The position numbers were made by a program, and so were the translations under genes. Under the pieces are notes generated by a model, which saw only the letters and a program-made list of their open reading frames with translations, ran no database searches and was not told the origin of the DNA. 64,000 nt of DNA, from assembly GCA_951213105.1 (NCBI GenBank), contig OX578147.1:126189822-126253821 (forward strand), written 5' to 3'. This document shows positions 46,021 through 57,612 of the stretch, piece after piece. The stretch's first letter is position 1. Every line of letters starts with the position of its first letter. This DNA is from Amaurobius ferox (Eukaryota; Arthropoda; Arachnida; Araneae; Amaurobiidae).

Positions 46021-46859
46021 TATACTTGCCAACTTTGGGCATGACAACTCGGTAGGGCAGAACTAACATTGCCATGTTTCTAAAATCTTGTCACAAAATT
46101 CTTACCATATTCAGAATTATCATCTAGGTTCGAATGGTTCCCAAAATGTTTCTGGTAAAGTTATATACTGGGGAAAATATTACAGTACCATAGTATACTT
46201 ACTCCAATACAGAACAACCAAGAAAATTTACAAAATAATAGATGTGCTATAGAAAATTTATTTCATTTATATTTAACATACATCGTCATACATACATTTA
46301 TATTGTCATACATTGATATTGTCATACATATATATTGTCATACATACACCATATTGTCATACATACATACATACTATCTTTCTAATCCAATACCTTCACA
46401 TTCTAACACACATTGCCTTGGATTATCTTCATTGCAAATTGTAAATTTAGCCTAAAAATTAAAAACATTTAACATTCAGATTCAAAAAATATGTATACAA
46501 TAGTACAAATACTGTAACATAATTCGGGTTAGACAAAAATCTGTTTAAGATGGAAGCATTTTTAAAGCTGTGTGACATTCTGTTTCAGACAGATTTCACT
46601 TTTGTAAGAGTGCACATTAAAGAGTGCACATTAAATGGTATTTTGATGATATAATATTAAGAGTTATGCAGGTAGGTGCTTTTAAAACCAAACAACATAC
46701 ATCATATAATCTTCATGTCTGAAAACTGAAATATTAGATAAATAGAAAAAAAAAATCATTTTTTTTTTTTAATTTTGGCACATTGAAAACAGGTGCTAGT
46801 GAGTATAGCAGACAGAAGACCCTTGTTAAAAAATTATACACTATCAACAATTCTCTAAT
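46021..46859. other. intergenic with CATA microsatellite
   Basis: About 46265-46375 has repeated ATATTGTCATACATACA phrases. No gene seen. Confidence 0.55.
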
Positions 46860-47453
46860 TCACAATTTTTGATAGATGTATTTTTTTTAATTTAGCATTA
46901 TTATTCTTTATGTCACTAAGGGTAACCTTATCAATGTTGAGTTTCTAGCCCCAGTGGTTGTCAAGATAATAATAAAAAATGCAAAATTCCCAATGTGTAA
47001 ACAATCAAATGTTTATACAGTGCAAACAATTTTCATTTATCTGACTTAAATAGTAAAGAAGTTGATAGAAAATAAATTTTATAAATGAAGAGTAATATAT
47101 TTTTGATTTAGTTATATCAATTACATTCACAAGATGTAAGATGACACTAATTCTTGATATTTACAATTTTTAAGTCACCTGTTTTACTTTGGCAAAAGGT
47201 TTTTAAAGTTTATATATTTCCAAACGTGTTTAAATAATGGCTACTATAAGGTAAAAAACGGTAGAGAAATTACTTTTGCTACCATTTCAGCATCTTCATT
47301 TTGATGTATGCATGCCAATTTTATTCTTCAGATTTGTCTATGCTGATAAACTGTACAGCAAAAACAGAGATTCTTAAACTCTTTTACAAAGCAAATCAAT
47401 TTAATATTTTGATTTTTTTTTTTTTTTTTTTTTTTATTTTTTTTTTTTTTTTT
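46860..47453 (+). repeat. diverged family F fragment and poly(T) tract
   Basis: GAGTTTCTAGCCCCAGTGGT near 46940 and TTTATTCTTCAGATTTGTCT near 47320 match the corresponding F positions. A T-rich tract of about 40 bases follows at 47414-47453. Confidence 0.5.
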
Positions 47454-47544
47454 ATTAATGCTTTTGGAATTTGCATAAATATTAATTACATGAGTAGTTT
47501 GTAGTCGAAATCTCTTAAAAAGTCAAACTCTAAGAGTCCAGTCT

Positions 47545-47735
47545 AAAGTTCTTTTTTTAAAGAGTCTAAAACTCTAAGATCTTTTTCAAAGAGTTTAAAG
47601 ATCTCTCTTTCAAAGAGTCTAAAACTGAAAGGTCTAGTCCAAAACTCTTTATTTTAAAGAGTCTAAAACTGAAAGGTCTAGTCCAAAACTCTTTATTTTA
47701 AAGAGTCTAAAACTGGAAAAGTCTTGTCCAAAGTT
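47545..47735. repeat. 44-bp minisatellite, about four units
   Basis: The units contain AAAGAGTCTAAAACTGAAAG and GTCTAGTCCAAAACTCTTT. The last two are nearly identical. The array ends about 60 bases from the RTCA exon at 47794. Confidence 0.85.
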
Positions 47736-47793
47736 CTTTCATTTTATATACAAGCAAAAAGTAAATGGAGTAGAAAAGTGTCGAAAATATTAC

Positions 47794-47898
47794 CTCTGTC
47801 ATTAATTCAGCAACAAATATAGCAGTCTTTGTGTGCAATGTAGGTGTTCCAATCTTAACTTGAGATTTTCCTTTAGCCAAAGCCATGAATATGACTAT
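47794..47898 (-). CDS. RTCA: RTCA, exon with catalytic histidine region
   Basis: It lies between the acceptor CATATTGCAG and donor GTAATA on the minus strand, phase 0 at both ends, 35 codons: IVIFMALAKGKSQVKIGTPT then LHTKTAIFVAELMTE. RNA 3'-terminal phosphate cyclase converts 3'-phosphate RNA ends to 2',3'-cyclic phosphate using ATP through a covalent enzyme-AMP intermediate. By alignment to the known family, the His in LHTKTAIF corresponds to the nucleophile that is adenylylated. It is retained here. The preceding exon ends VDRHVQDQ and joins directly. The terminal exon encoding the usual ECQGIG-type end was not found downstream. Confidence 0.92.
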
Positions 47899-49153
47899 CT
47901 GCAATATGAAAACATAATAAATTCATGTAGAAAGAAACAGTAAAATTGTAATAGTTAAAAATAATATAACCACTGATTAATATAAATAACAAACAGCTGT
48001 AGTGTTTGTTCCCATTCTTTACAGTAACAAAAAATAAAGACTTTGACAGGACCTAAAATAGATTTTAACACACACTTTAATGCAATAAAAAATGTAATGT
48101 TTAAATATATTAGCAAAATAATAAAAATATACAATCTGATAAGACTTTTATAACTTTCAGCATTGAAATTTTAAACATACAGAAGTAACTCCTTAATTTT
48201 TGTACATTAAATATCATTGAATTTGAGCACTTACTGAAAGACATACAGGGTGTCTCACATAAAGTGAACTGTGAAGATTTCTTGAACCAGTGGTTGTAGG
48301 TACATAGTTCCAATTACAAAAATGCTTTAAATATGGTAGGAAGTTATGAAATAGTAATTTAAATTATGTACAATATTTTTGTAAAAAAATTAAAATCATA
48401 GCTTTTTATACAGCAACCCATCTAGCTGAAAAAGTTAAATTACAAAAATGTTGTCAATACTTCATTTAGTCAAACTAAAAAAGAATTGGATTTCAATAGT
48501 TCTAATTTTGGATGAAAATATCAATAATAATAATGTTAACATTTTAGATTTGAACAATTTAGATTTGAACAATTTTCAGCATTGTATCAGTACTATTATC
48601 TTGTAGGTAAATGTTAATATTTTTATGTGAACTTTAAGTTTACTAATAATTTTGAAATTGTTACAGATAATATTGAACTAACTGTGTTTAAGTTTTCCCA
48701 TTTTGATTAAGATTTCAGGTACGGTTTTGATTAAGGTTTCATACTGCAAATAATTTGGTAATAGTGCTCTTGACGTGGTGTGTGGAAAGAAATCCCCTCC
48801 CCGTCATTCTTAATTTTAAGCATTTCATTAATTTGATTATATAGTAGCTTCTAATTATACAAAAGTTTAGTTTTAAAAACTATGCTTTTAACTTGAGCTA
48901 ATGATGTTCATGTACCTGTTGTATGTGCCCTTCTTGCTCATTTACGGCATATTTCACCCACACATTAAGTCATTTATTTTTTGTTGTAAGCAGATATATT
49001 GTAAAAGCATTGTTGGGTTTTTGAGAATTTGCTGTATGTTTTGGTGCAATTTTAAACCAATGTTTGCATCTTAAATCATGACCCCTGGGTAATGCTGGGT
49101 ACATTCTTTAGTACATACAATAAATAAAAAGTAATATTTTTATAAAAACAAAC
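47899..49153 (-). other. RTCA intron with a family H repeat
   Basis: About 48790-49120 matches the family H block at 4730-5070, and ends with GGGTAATGCTGGGTACATTC. The rest is AT-rich without exons. Open frames are chance. Confidence 0.5.
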
Positions 49154-49248
49154 CTGATCTTGAACATGACGATCAACACATGATCCACTATTATAATCAT
49201 CAAGCAAATGTTTGGCAGCTGTCTCACCAACAGTTTCAGTACTAACAT
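49154..49248 (-). CDS. RTCA: RTCA exon, insert-distal catalytic-domain segment
   Basis: Acceptor TTTTTATTAG, donor GTTTGT. It enters with two bases of a split codon, then 31 codons read VSTETVGETAAKHLLDDYNS and GSCVDRHVQDQ in phase 0 out. This aligns with the family's VG-x-E-AA-x-x-LL ... GG-x-VDE-x-x-QDQ segment. It is followed by the IVFMALA exon at 47898, as expected. It is part of the cyclase fold. Confidence 0.92.
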
Positions 49249-49437
49249 CTAATAAAAATATATCAAATGAAATTATGCATAAAATTAACAGAAACTAATT
49301 TAATAATAAATAAAAAATATATGACTTACAATAAGAACAAAACATAGTACAATTATGGCAAAATTCTCTATAGATTGAAACATGAATTTATATTGTAATA
49401 TTAATATATATACATATTATATATATATATATATACA

Positions 49438-50560
49438 CTCACTTCCAAAAGTTCATGCAATGCAAATTTTCATTTTTCGAAAGCGTATTTGAATTTGAGT
49501 GACTGAAAGTCGCTGCGGATATAGATGGCAGTATGCAAATATCATATGTTACAGTCAATCACGATTGACTGTCTGGATATATGCTAATTAGGCAGTTGTT
49601 GAAGACACCAGCATTCTGAAGGGTTTGAGGAGTGCATTCAAATGCTGATACGAAGTGTTTATAACTTTTGTAGGATCATTTTTGATGATATTCATGTTTC
49701 TATGGCTGAAAGAAGACAAATGACAGATAGTGAGCAATTGTCATGCTGTCGGACGCATTGAAGCAGGACAATCAAAGATGTCTCTATTTTCTTTGGCATT
49801 GATCATTCGGTAATTTCTAGATTATACAAACAATTCTAAACAAGTCAAACAGTTGTCCGGAGACCTGTGCCCGGTCACCCAAGAGTTACCACCCCCTCTG
49901 ATGATCGGTATATTGCTATAGTAGCCAAGTGAAATCCACGAGCGACCTCCACAGCTGTTACATCCATCGTTACAGTGGCACTTGGTAAGACAATGTCTGC
50001 CAGTACTACACGCTGAAGTTTCCACGTGAAGGGACTGTACGCCCGAGTACCATGTTTATGTGTTCCACTAACTGTCCAAGCCAGAGGGGCAAGATTAAAA
50101 TATTGTCGTCAACCTGTCAATTGGACTGTCTCAGATTGGTGTATAGTCCTGTTCACGGATGAGTCCAGATTTGCCCTGAAATCAGATGATAAGCGTGTAA
50201 GGGTCTAGAAAGAATGAGGCACATGCAATCAGGCCAAGAACATCATCGAACATCATGCATTCAGAGGTGGCAGCGTCATGGTGTGGGCTGGAATTTCAAT
50301 GGGATATCACACAGAGCTGCACATCTTTAAAGGCGGTTCTGTGACAGCTGCACGGTATCGGCATCGAGCTAACGTTGTTGCAAATACCTAGAAAGTGAGG
50401 ACATTTCTCGTTTGGAGTGGCCGGCGTATTCCATCAACCTTAATCGCATTAAAAACCTTTAGAATGTCCTCGGACGTGCTGTCTCTGCATGTTTACCTCC
50501 TCCCACCAATTTCAGAGAGTTGGAAACTTAATTTCTGTAATATTTTAGGTGACTAACCAC
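49438..50560 (+). pseudogene. Tc1-type transposase, decayed
   Basis: A degraded Tc1 element in the RTCA intron, opposite to the gene. Recognisable parts in order: an N-terminal HTH (DHSVISRLYKQF), PVPGHPRVTTPSDDRYIAIV, a second HTH region, LYARVPCLCVPLTVQARGAR, NWTVSDWCIVLFTDESRFAL with the first catalytic Asp, and FRGGSVMVWAGISMGYHTEL. After about ARYRHRANVVANT there is an internal deletion that removes the second Asp region. A frameshifted end corresponds to the YSPDLNPIE area. Several in-frame stops occur. The left end CACTTCCAAAAGTTCATGCA may be the terminus. The right terminus is not clear. Confidence 0.88.
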
Positions 50561-51552
50561 ATTCAGTCATAGCAAAAGATTTTCCGTGAAAATTCCTACA
50601 TGTTCAACGGAGATTCAACCTTCTACTGGTGGATTTCAGCAATGCCTTCCCTCATTTTTCTTTTTTTTTCGCAGACAAACAGTTTGGCATTCATTTAGTC
50701 TGGATGAAAACTGCTGACTGCACCAAGTGCATTTATATTTTGGGGGTTTCTAAATTTGTAAATTCAACAGCTGTAATCTTATATTTATTTTTTTTTATTT
50801 GGTATAACATTACCATGAGTATTGTGCTCATATTTGATTAAAATCGGATGAAAATTCACTGAGATAGCAATAATTTTTGGTTTTGCAATTTTAAGTACTT
50901 TTCATTTATGCCACAAGAATGATTTTAGTTCAAAACAGATGATTTGGGAATTGAGTGCTGTTATCTGTACTTGTATTAATATAAGTAGCAGGCACTTATT
51001 TATAGGAAATGTAAAAATTACATTGTTTACGGAAGATATGGCCAATAAATAAATCAGTCAACGATTTGTAATGAGATTGTAGAAATTAAGATTTAAATTG
51101 TATCCCTTGGTAGATATTAGCACAGAGTATACAGTTCCTGCAATTGACGGATTTTGGTTTTGTGACTTGAACAGAGGGGAGGTGAATTATAGGAATAAAA
51201 TTTATTTATTTTGTTATTTTACATAACTACCCTGATTTAACTCAAAGGCAGTGCCAGATACATTTTATAGTTTTAAATAATTTTCTTTATAAATAATCTT
51301 TAAAATATTTTTTGAAATAAATTTTATGCATGGTTTTCTTTTTTAATTATTTGTCATTCAAGATAATGTACATTCGATTATTTGAACTGATTGGTTTTGC
51401 TTTATCCCTTTATTCTCCCTGCTCAAAATAATTATGGTATCTACTACATTATAAATATCTAAAGTAGCTGAGAATACTTATCTATCTATCCATGTTTACT
51501 TGTGGAAGGTTTTATATCATTCCAACTTTGATACATAAATTTCATTTATTAT
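50561..51552. other. RTCA intron, unassigned
   Basis: It includes a repeat-like phrase (TTCAAAACAGATGATTTGGG, 50930) also seen at 14250. No gene. Confidence 0.5.
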
Positions 51553-51573
51553 ATATATATATATATGTGTGTG

Positions 51574-51604
<31 letters not shown>

Positions 51605-51652
51605 ATATATATGTGTGTGTGTATGTTTGTTTGTTTATTTATTTATTTATTT
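51553..51652. repeat. TA/TG microsatellite
   Basis: Mixed (TA)n and (TG)n runs, followed by (TTTA)n. Confidence 0.9.
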
Positions 51653-51724
51653 TTTGCTGCCTGAAGTTTAATACGTTGATTATAAGGTTAAATTGAAATT
51701 ATTTGTGCCTCTGTACTTTTATAG

Positions 51725-51903
51725 GGTATATAAGAACTGCGTCTAGTATATTCTTTGATGGCAAGCGAGCGGAGAGTTCGGAAGATCAATCAATTAAAAG
51801 TTTGAAATCAGGAAGCCAAAATTATATAAAGTCTTATGATAAATTAAATGTACTGAAGAAATCTTTCAGAATGTTATTGATAAGACATATGCAAGTACTA
51901 CAG
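51725..51903 (+). CDS. possible penultimate exon of an unidentified + strand gene
   Basis: Acceptor TACTTTTATAG. It reads 59 complete codons open, with pieces YIRTASSIFFDGKRAESSED, KSLKSGSQNYIKSYDKLNVL and KKSFRMLLIRHMQVLQ. At its expected end, CAG is followed by ATAAGTAA, one base away from a consensus donor (GTAAGT). It joins in frame to the exon at 52023, which begins REL. The joined sequence (basic helix, LLIRHMQVLQ-REL, acidic coiled coil) loosely recalls the C-terminal cytoplasmic part of TRP-type channels, but no diagnostic motif is present. It may be a pseudogene because of the donor. It lies in an RTCA intron on the opposite strand. Confidence 0.4.
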
Positions 51904-52022
51904 ATAAGTAAAAATTTTGTGATGTCAAGAAAGACATAATTATTTTTTTTTTAATGTTATATTAAGAGTATGATGCAACAGCATAAGCTTTTGATGTTTC
52001 ACACTTTGTTTTGTCCACTCAG

Positions 52023-52193
52023 AGGGAACTACAAGGAAATCTCTTTGATTTTAAGCAGGATGTGCATAATAAGATTGAAAATCTTGAGGACAAAGTTATA
52101 TCCAAAATTAGAACTAATTTGCAATTAGAAGTATCTGACGGTATAGGCTGGGGTAAAAACATCCTGGAATGGTCAAAGAAAGTGTACCTGTAG
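52023..52193 (+). CDS. possible last exon of the same unidentified gene
   Basis: It is preceded by the strong acceptor TTTTGTCCACTCAG and ends with TAG. The 56 codons read RELQGNLFDFKQDVHNKIEN, LEDKVISKIRTNLQLEVSDG and a tail WGKNILEWSKKVYL. Heptad-like spacing of hydrophobic residues in LFDFKQDVHNKIENLEDKVI suggests a short coiled coil. No poly(A) signal is obvious within 200 bases. Function unknown. Confidence 0.45.
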   Translation, partial: RELQGNLFDFKQDVHNKIENLEDKVISKIRTNLQLEVSDGIGWGKNILEWSKKVYL

Positions 52194-53059
52194 AAGCTTT
52201 GGAGTCAATACTGATAATTCAATATTTATATTGATGAGTCAATACTTATATTGATGAAAAACCACTTTGCAGTGTCAGCAAAAAAAAATATGTATTCATT
52301 AGTGGTACTGGTAAAACTGTTAAAAACACAAAACTTGTAGAACAGAAGTAGAACTGGTGAAAACATAGAACTGAAGTCTGCAACTCAATATCCCAAAACA
52401 TCTGCTGTTTTCATCCCTAGTTTGGATAGGTCCACAGCTGAAAGTGATATACTGAACTTACTGAATCCCTTACATTTGAAGCACATGATGTGCACTAAAA
52501 GGAAAACTAAATATGATTCGCACCCATACTCATAGTTCCATATAAAAATTATAGATTATGATAAAATTTCATCATTTTGACATTGGGTTGATTCGTTCTC
52601 TTATATTGCTGAATAGGATCAAACATATCCTTGAAACAGCTCTAAGCTGCATTATTATTTTATTTGTGCATTGCTCAAGTTTTTCTTATCCTTTGCACAA
52701 AGTGTGTTTTTACTTATTAAAAAGTATAATTACTTCTTTTTCCTAAAGATGATCCTCCAAACAGGCAATTTGTAGAAGTTTTCATAGCAAGGCTGCAATA
52801 TTAAATTTTATGAATCTAAGACATTTTAAATACTAAAACAAAAATATTCATATAGAAAAAAAAAATCACACTGACAGAAACCATCTTCTTTTTTTTTTAA
52901 CATATAATGAACTCAAATGAGTATTTAATTTTATGAAAAGCTAAATATGTAAAATTAACTACATTAATATTTTCTAGTTTTTAGAAAAAATCCAAAAACA
53001 TTCGCAATCAAAGTTTAGATATTACATCAAGCACATTTAAAATAGAATCTTTATATTAC
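52194..53059. other. unassigned intronic sequence
   Basis: AT-rich. The 62-codon frame at 52558 is unsupported. Confidence 0.5.
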
Positions 53060-54110
53060 TAGCAGATATACCCCATGTTGCTCATGATTTCAAATATGGG
53101 CAAACTCTAGTAGTATTCTAAATGAAATTATTTTTCAAAAGATTCCATTAAAACATTTAATTTATTTCTCTTAAAAGAGAAGCTCTCACTATGCAAAATT
53201 ATCTGCACAGACAAATTTGAAGAACAAAACATCCTGGTCCCATTTGTAAACATATTTAAAATGAAGTTTGGTTAACATCTACCAAAATGATTATTCTAAA
53301 GCAAAAGTGGTATACCATCTATATATAAAGAGGAGTATTTTGGAGTTCTATGTTGCGTATAACACCAGATACTGAAAATAAAGCTAGATATTGAACTCAT
53401 ATTTAACTTATTTACAACAATGGAGAATTCTGGAGCTTTACACTGTGTATGACATCATATACTACCAAACAGAAGTGTGGACCCGACATATACTAAAAAC
53501 AAAGCTGGGCATTGGACTCATTTTTAATTTATTTACAGCATTGGATACTATAACACCTCATTTTGTGTTGTGGCTATGCAGACAATGATTAAGTGTTGCA
53601 TTTTATTATAGTAAGATATCCCATGAATAAACCAGTATTTTAAATTACTTATGGGCAGAAAGGCTGCAGGCCTCACTATTTTTTATAAAGTGATGTATTA
53701 TATTTCATAAAATGGCATACTATTTTTATCCTGTTGCAACAATTAGTGAATACACATTTTTATCTTGTTGCACAATAGAATATATATATATATGAATTTT
53801 GAAAAATATTTGTCAAAATAAAACAGATGACTTAGAAATATAAATGATTCCTGTTCTCTTATATCTGAAAGCAGTAACTGACATAATCCAATCAAAAATA
53901 GAATACTGCTAATTTATAAAATTTTTCTTTTTTTATTATTTTAATTGGATAAATTAAATGAAAATCCTGCCGTATAATAATTATGTCAATACTAAATGCA
54001 AACATACAATCCACATATGAAATTAAAAGGTACAGCCTGAAGAGTTTCTTTTTCATTAAACCACAGATTAGTTCACAATTTTTCTCTTAATTTTAAAGTT
54101 TGCTTCTTAA
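53060..54110 (-). repeat. diverged family F fragments
   Basis: 53060-53330 (TATACCCCATGTTGCTCATG, CCTGGTCCCATTTGTAAACA) and 53780-53920 (ATTTGTCAAAATAAAACAGA) match the inverted F copy at 18957-19680. Between them, about 53330-53560 holds two diverged copies of a TTGGA/CTCATATTTAACTTATTTA unit. Confidence 0.5.
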
Positions 54111-54401
54111 TGGCAACATGTTAAGATTTGAACCAACAATCATTTTTTAAACTGTTGCCACATGCAAAAACTAGCATTTACATTTCTTTAAAAAAAATAA
54201 TTGTGGTCATCTAGCACTGTTTATTGCATATCATTCAGTATTTATATAGGTAGTACTAAAAGAACTGTCAGTATTCAATTGCCCAAAAACATTCTTACGA
54301 CAAAAACAAACAAACAAAAATATCTTTCCACTGCTTTATTTCAAACTGTTTTCAATCTCCTTTTTTTAAACCCCCTATAATAACCAGAACATTTTGCTCT
54401 A

Positions 54402-54495
<94 letters not shown>

Positions 54496-54519
54496 TATAT
54501 ATATATTCATATATATATA

Positions 54520-54580
<61 letters not shown>

Positions 54581-54615
54581 TCATATATATATATATATTC
54601 ATATATATATATATA

Positions 54616-54651
<36 letters not shown>

Positions 54652-54700
54652 TATATATATATATATATTCATATATATATATATTCACATATATATAAAT
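54402..54700. repeat. long TA microsatellite with TTCATA interruptions
   Basis: Nearly pure (TA)n from 54402 to 54490, then TA tracts broken by regular TTC/CAT interruptions to 54700. The YIYIYI open frames are artefacts. Confidence 0.95.
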
Positions 54701-54952
54701 ATAAATTATTAAATCCAAAGTTAGAATGTATGTAGTAACTCATAATATACTATTCCAAAATTTTCTACAACTACAAAGAAATAAGAGAAATTAAGACAAA
54801 AAGAGGAAATAATAAAGCATAATGCAAGTCATAAGGACAAAGACAATCAACAAATTTCAAAAATGAGGAATGCAAATAAGAAAACAAAAAAATCAAGCAA
54901 AAAAGCTTGCACATGGAGGAGGTTTAGGCTTACGAGATTAGGCTTACGAAAA

Positions 54953-55003
54953 GTTCATTTCGAAAAAATTCTCGTCGGGTCCATATATCCTTTCGAAATG
55001 AAC
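54953..55003. repeat. 13-bp perfect inverted repeat
   Basis: GTTCATTTCGAAA (54953-54965) and TTTCGAAATGAAC (54991-55003) enclose a 25-base loop with GTCGGGTCCATATATCC. The upstream 54925-54950 has a doubled TTAGGCTTACGA. Confidence 0.7.
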
Positions 55004-55118
55004 ACAAAAATGCTTGTTTCTGAAACACAAGATAGATTTTATCTATAAACTTGTGTTATATGGACGACAAGCATATAGATTGGAACAATAAAGGAAACAT
55101 AAATACCTCAAAACACAC

Positions 55119-55173
55119 CTCTTCAGCGCAACCATGACGAGCAAAATATGACTGGATCAATGTTGCCATATGC
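55119..55173 (-). CDS. candidate divergent RTCA exon
   Basis: Acceptor CATTTAG, donor GTGTGT (two alternative GT sites follow). It reads HMATLIQSYFARHGCAEE. It enters needing two bases, which the 57613 exon supplies. Joined between GNGSGI and VGE, it gives about the length of the family segment that normally contains AETSTGC and the GSSLGKRG-type loop. But the residues themselves do not match that conserved loop. The exit phase fits the 49248 exon only with a weak donor. It may be a real but divergent exon, or chance. Confidence 0.3.
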
Positions 55174-55360
55174 CTAAATGAAAAGATGTGATTTGCTGTT
55201 GCCAAAGAGAGTAATAAAAACTGTACTGCGCAAAAGCAATAAAATGAAATAAAATGAGTTATTCAACTGTTAAAGCTTCGAGATAAAAAGATGAAAATAT
55301 AATTGCAGGAGAATGAAGAAGTACGGCTAAAATAAGATAATAAGGGGAGAATATGAGAAT

Positions 55361-55853
55361 TTAGGCTAATCGAAACTTATTAACTATACTATTGACTAAA
55401 TATGCAGGATATTGATACATTTTACTGGTAATTTTGAGGTTATTAATGTGCAAAGCATGAAATTTTTTATCTGATAATCTATAAATTCTAAAAAGTTGAT
55501 TAAGTATAATATTTCTAAACAATTGAATCGAGTTGCAGGAATTAAAAGGTAATAATTTATTAATATTAAATTTAAAAAAATCTTTTTTATCATATAATTT
55601 AGTAACTATCCCATGAGCAGGTTCTATAATTAGACTTAAATCCAAAAAATAAACATTATTACTAATAGAAGTTTCATTAGGTATTAATTCCAAATTATCT
55701 GGATAGAAATCTATATCTATGACATAGTTATCAGTAAATACAAGACAAATCAGATCATCTACATATCTATAAATTTTATAATCAGTTGAAGTAAAGAATT
55801 TTTCATAATGATATAGGTATAAATTAGCTAACATACTGCTACTACAGCCCCAT
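55361..55853 (-). pseudogene. reverse transcriptase fragment with YVDD box
   Basis: The minus strand reads [20 protein letters not shown], then KIYRYVDDLICLVFTDNYVI, where YVDD (55754-55765) is the catalytic motif of reverse transcriptases. NNVYFLDLSLIIEPAHGIVT and KLYDKKDFFKFNINKLLPFN follow, then a long C-terminal stretch to a stop at 55361. The (Q)GCSSSMLAN start is the normal motif before the YxDD strand. Everything upstream is replaced by a (TA)n tract. The FLDL...TKLYDK-x-D-F arrangement occurs in some non-LTR or Penelope-like enzymes, but I cannot place it exactly. The fragment is open over its whole length. Confidence 0.8.
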
Positions 55854-55859
55854 ATATAC

Positions 55860-55896
<37 letters not shown>

Positions 55897-55907
55897 CATA
55901 TATATAC

Positions 55908-55992
<85 letters not shown>
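55851..55992. repeat. TA microsatellite abutting the RT fragment
   Basis: (TA)n with TACATA interruptions, directly fused in frame to the RT fragment on the minus strand. Confidence 0.95.
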
Positions 55993-55996
<4 letters not shown>

Positions 55997-57089
55997 CTCT
56001 TTTGTAATTCTATTTGCAATAACAACCCAGTTCAACATCACAGCTTTACTTGACATTGAATGCTTGACTCCATAGAAATAAAACCACTGTCCACATTCCT
56101 AAAATTTTAAAAAATGATCCTCCCTTTTTCCATATATTTTCTTTTCTATTATTTATTTATTTTTTATTTTTTTTCTGTATTCTTATGCTTTCATATGTAC
56201 ACATTTATACAATTCTTACCGAATCTGTTTTTGCCTCTTCTTGGCTAACTGTAATATGCAAATTTAGTTCATATTTCACTTGGCATAAATTTCCAATGTA
56301 TTGGTACTCTACCTGATCTGGTGTATTTTATATCCAAAAGCAAAGCGCTAAGGCTTTATATAGTATTTTTATGTCCCTAATTGTGAAAATATAACTTTTA
56401 TATTTCAGTACCTATATTTATTTATTTTTTAAATATTTTATGCCATTTCAACATAATTTACATTGAAGAATTCACTTTAAATACTTTTACTAAAAGCAAA
56501 ATTATTTAAAGTAAGTTAACTTCATCTATTAATATCTAAAGGAAATGAAAGTTCATTTTTCAACACAATAGCTAGCATCTGCCAATAAAAACACAAAATA
56601 TTCATCTCATTTCTGTCATGCAGTACTACCATTATATTATGTGCAAAATTCAATGTTTTTTTCACTACTAAATGTTAATTTGTACCACATATTTTGAATA
56701 AATAAAGAAAATAACTCGTTTTTTAAATCAAATACAAGCAAAGAATTATAATGCAATACAAATTTCAAAATACAGTAGTAAAAACAATCTTAATCAACTT
56801 ATTATTTATTTATTTATTTATATTTTACTCACAGCAAAAAGCAACATAGTTTTAAGATCATTTTCTTTTTTCATTGGTTTGTTCAATATTATCATTTGAC
56901 ACATATCGTGTATGTTAATATGGCTGTTTCCATAAAACTGAAAGGTTGAATGGCTCAATAGCTTACTTTATATTTGAGATTGTGTTTTGCACTTTATATT
57001 TGATATTGTGCTTTATACATGTTTCTAGCCTCTCCTTTACCCTCTGATTCCATCTGCAACATACATATTACATCCATCACATACTAATC
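55993..57089. other. RTCA intron, unassigned
   Basis: AT-rich. A 35-codon minus-strand reading at about 56220-56327 looks protein-like but lacks a credible acceptor (see rejected list). Confidence 0.45.
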
Positions 57090-57440
57090 TATCAAGCACT
57101 TTTTAAGGACTTTGCCATGTAATTTGTTTTTCAAGGACGTCAATCAGCCGCTCATCATGAAGATGTATACGTTCCTGGGAAGAAAAATAAATAGCAAACA
57201 TATGTTACAGTTTATTGTTAAAGCCATTTAGAAAATTTTCGGGAATAACAGAGCCACTAGAGAAATTTCAGAACTTCTTGGGAAGAAAAGAATACCATGG
57301 ATCTGCGGAACATTTTCATTGCTGCCTTTTTCAAGGACTTGACCAAACATATGATAATTTTCAAGTACTTTTAAGGCCTTGAAAATGGTCGGCTAAAATT
57401 CAAGTAATTTCCTGATTTTCAAGCACCCATATGCACCCTG
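57090..57440. mobile_element. MITE-like repeat, copy 1
   Basis: It shares with 58087-58519 the phrases TTTTTCAAGGAC, GAAGNTGTATNCNTTNCTGG and the end TTTTCAAGCACCCATATGCA followed by CCCTG. The left terminus is missing. Confidence 0.75.
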
Positions 57441-57612
57441 AATGCTTCATGCTCACCAGCAACTTATTTGCTACTTTTTCATCACAACTCTTAACATTTA
57501 ACTTTAAACCTAAAGGTGAATTTTTCTTCATTAATCAAATAAATGTTATTTCTAACTTCATTATAACAGAATGCACAGTATTTAAATACTTTATAAGCTT
57601 ATGAATACTAAC

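Noticed and set aside
54394..54735. YIYIYI-type frames of about 110 codons
   Set aside because: Pure TA microsatellite translation.
56220..56327. Minus-strand reading with QVKYELNLHITVSQEEAKTD before a good GTAAGA donor
   Set aside because: It looks protein-like, but a stop lies just upstream with no plausible pyrimidine-rich acceptor, and its phase does not fit any RTCA neighbour.
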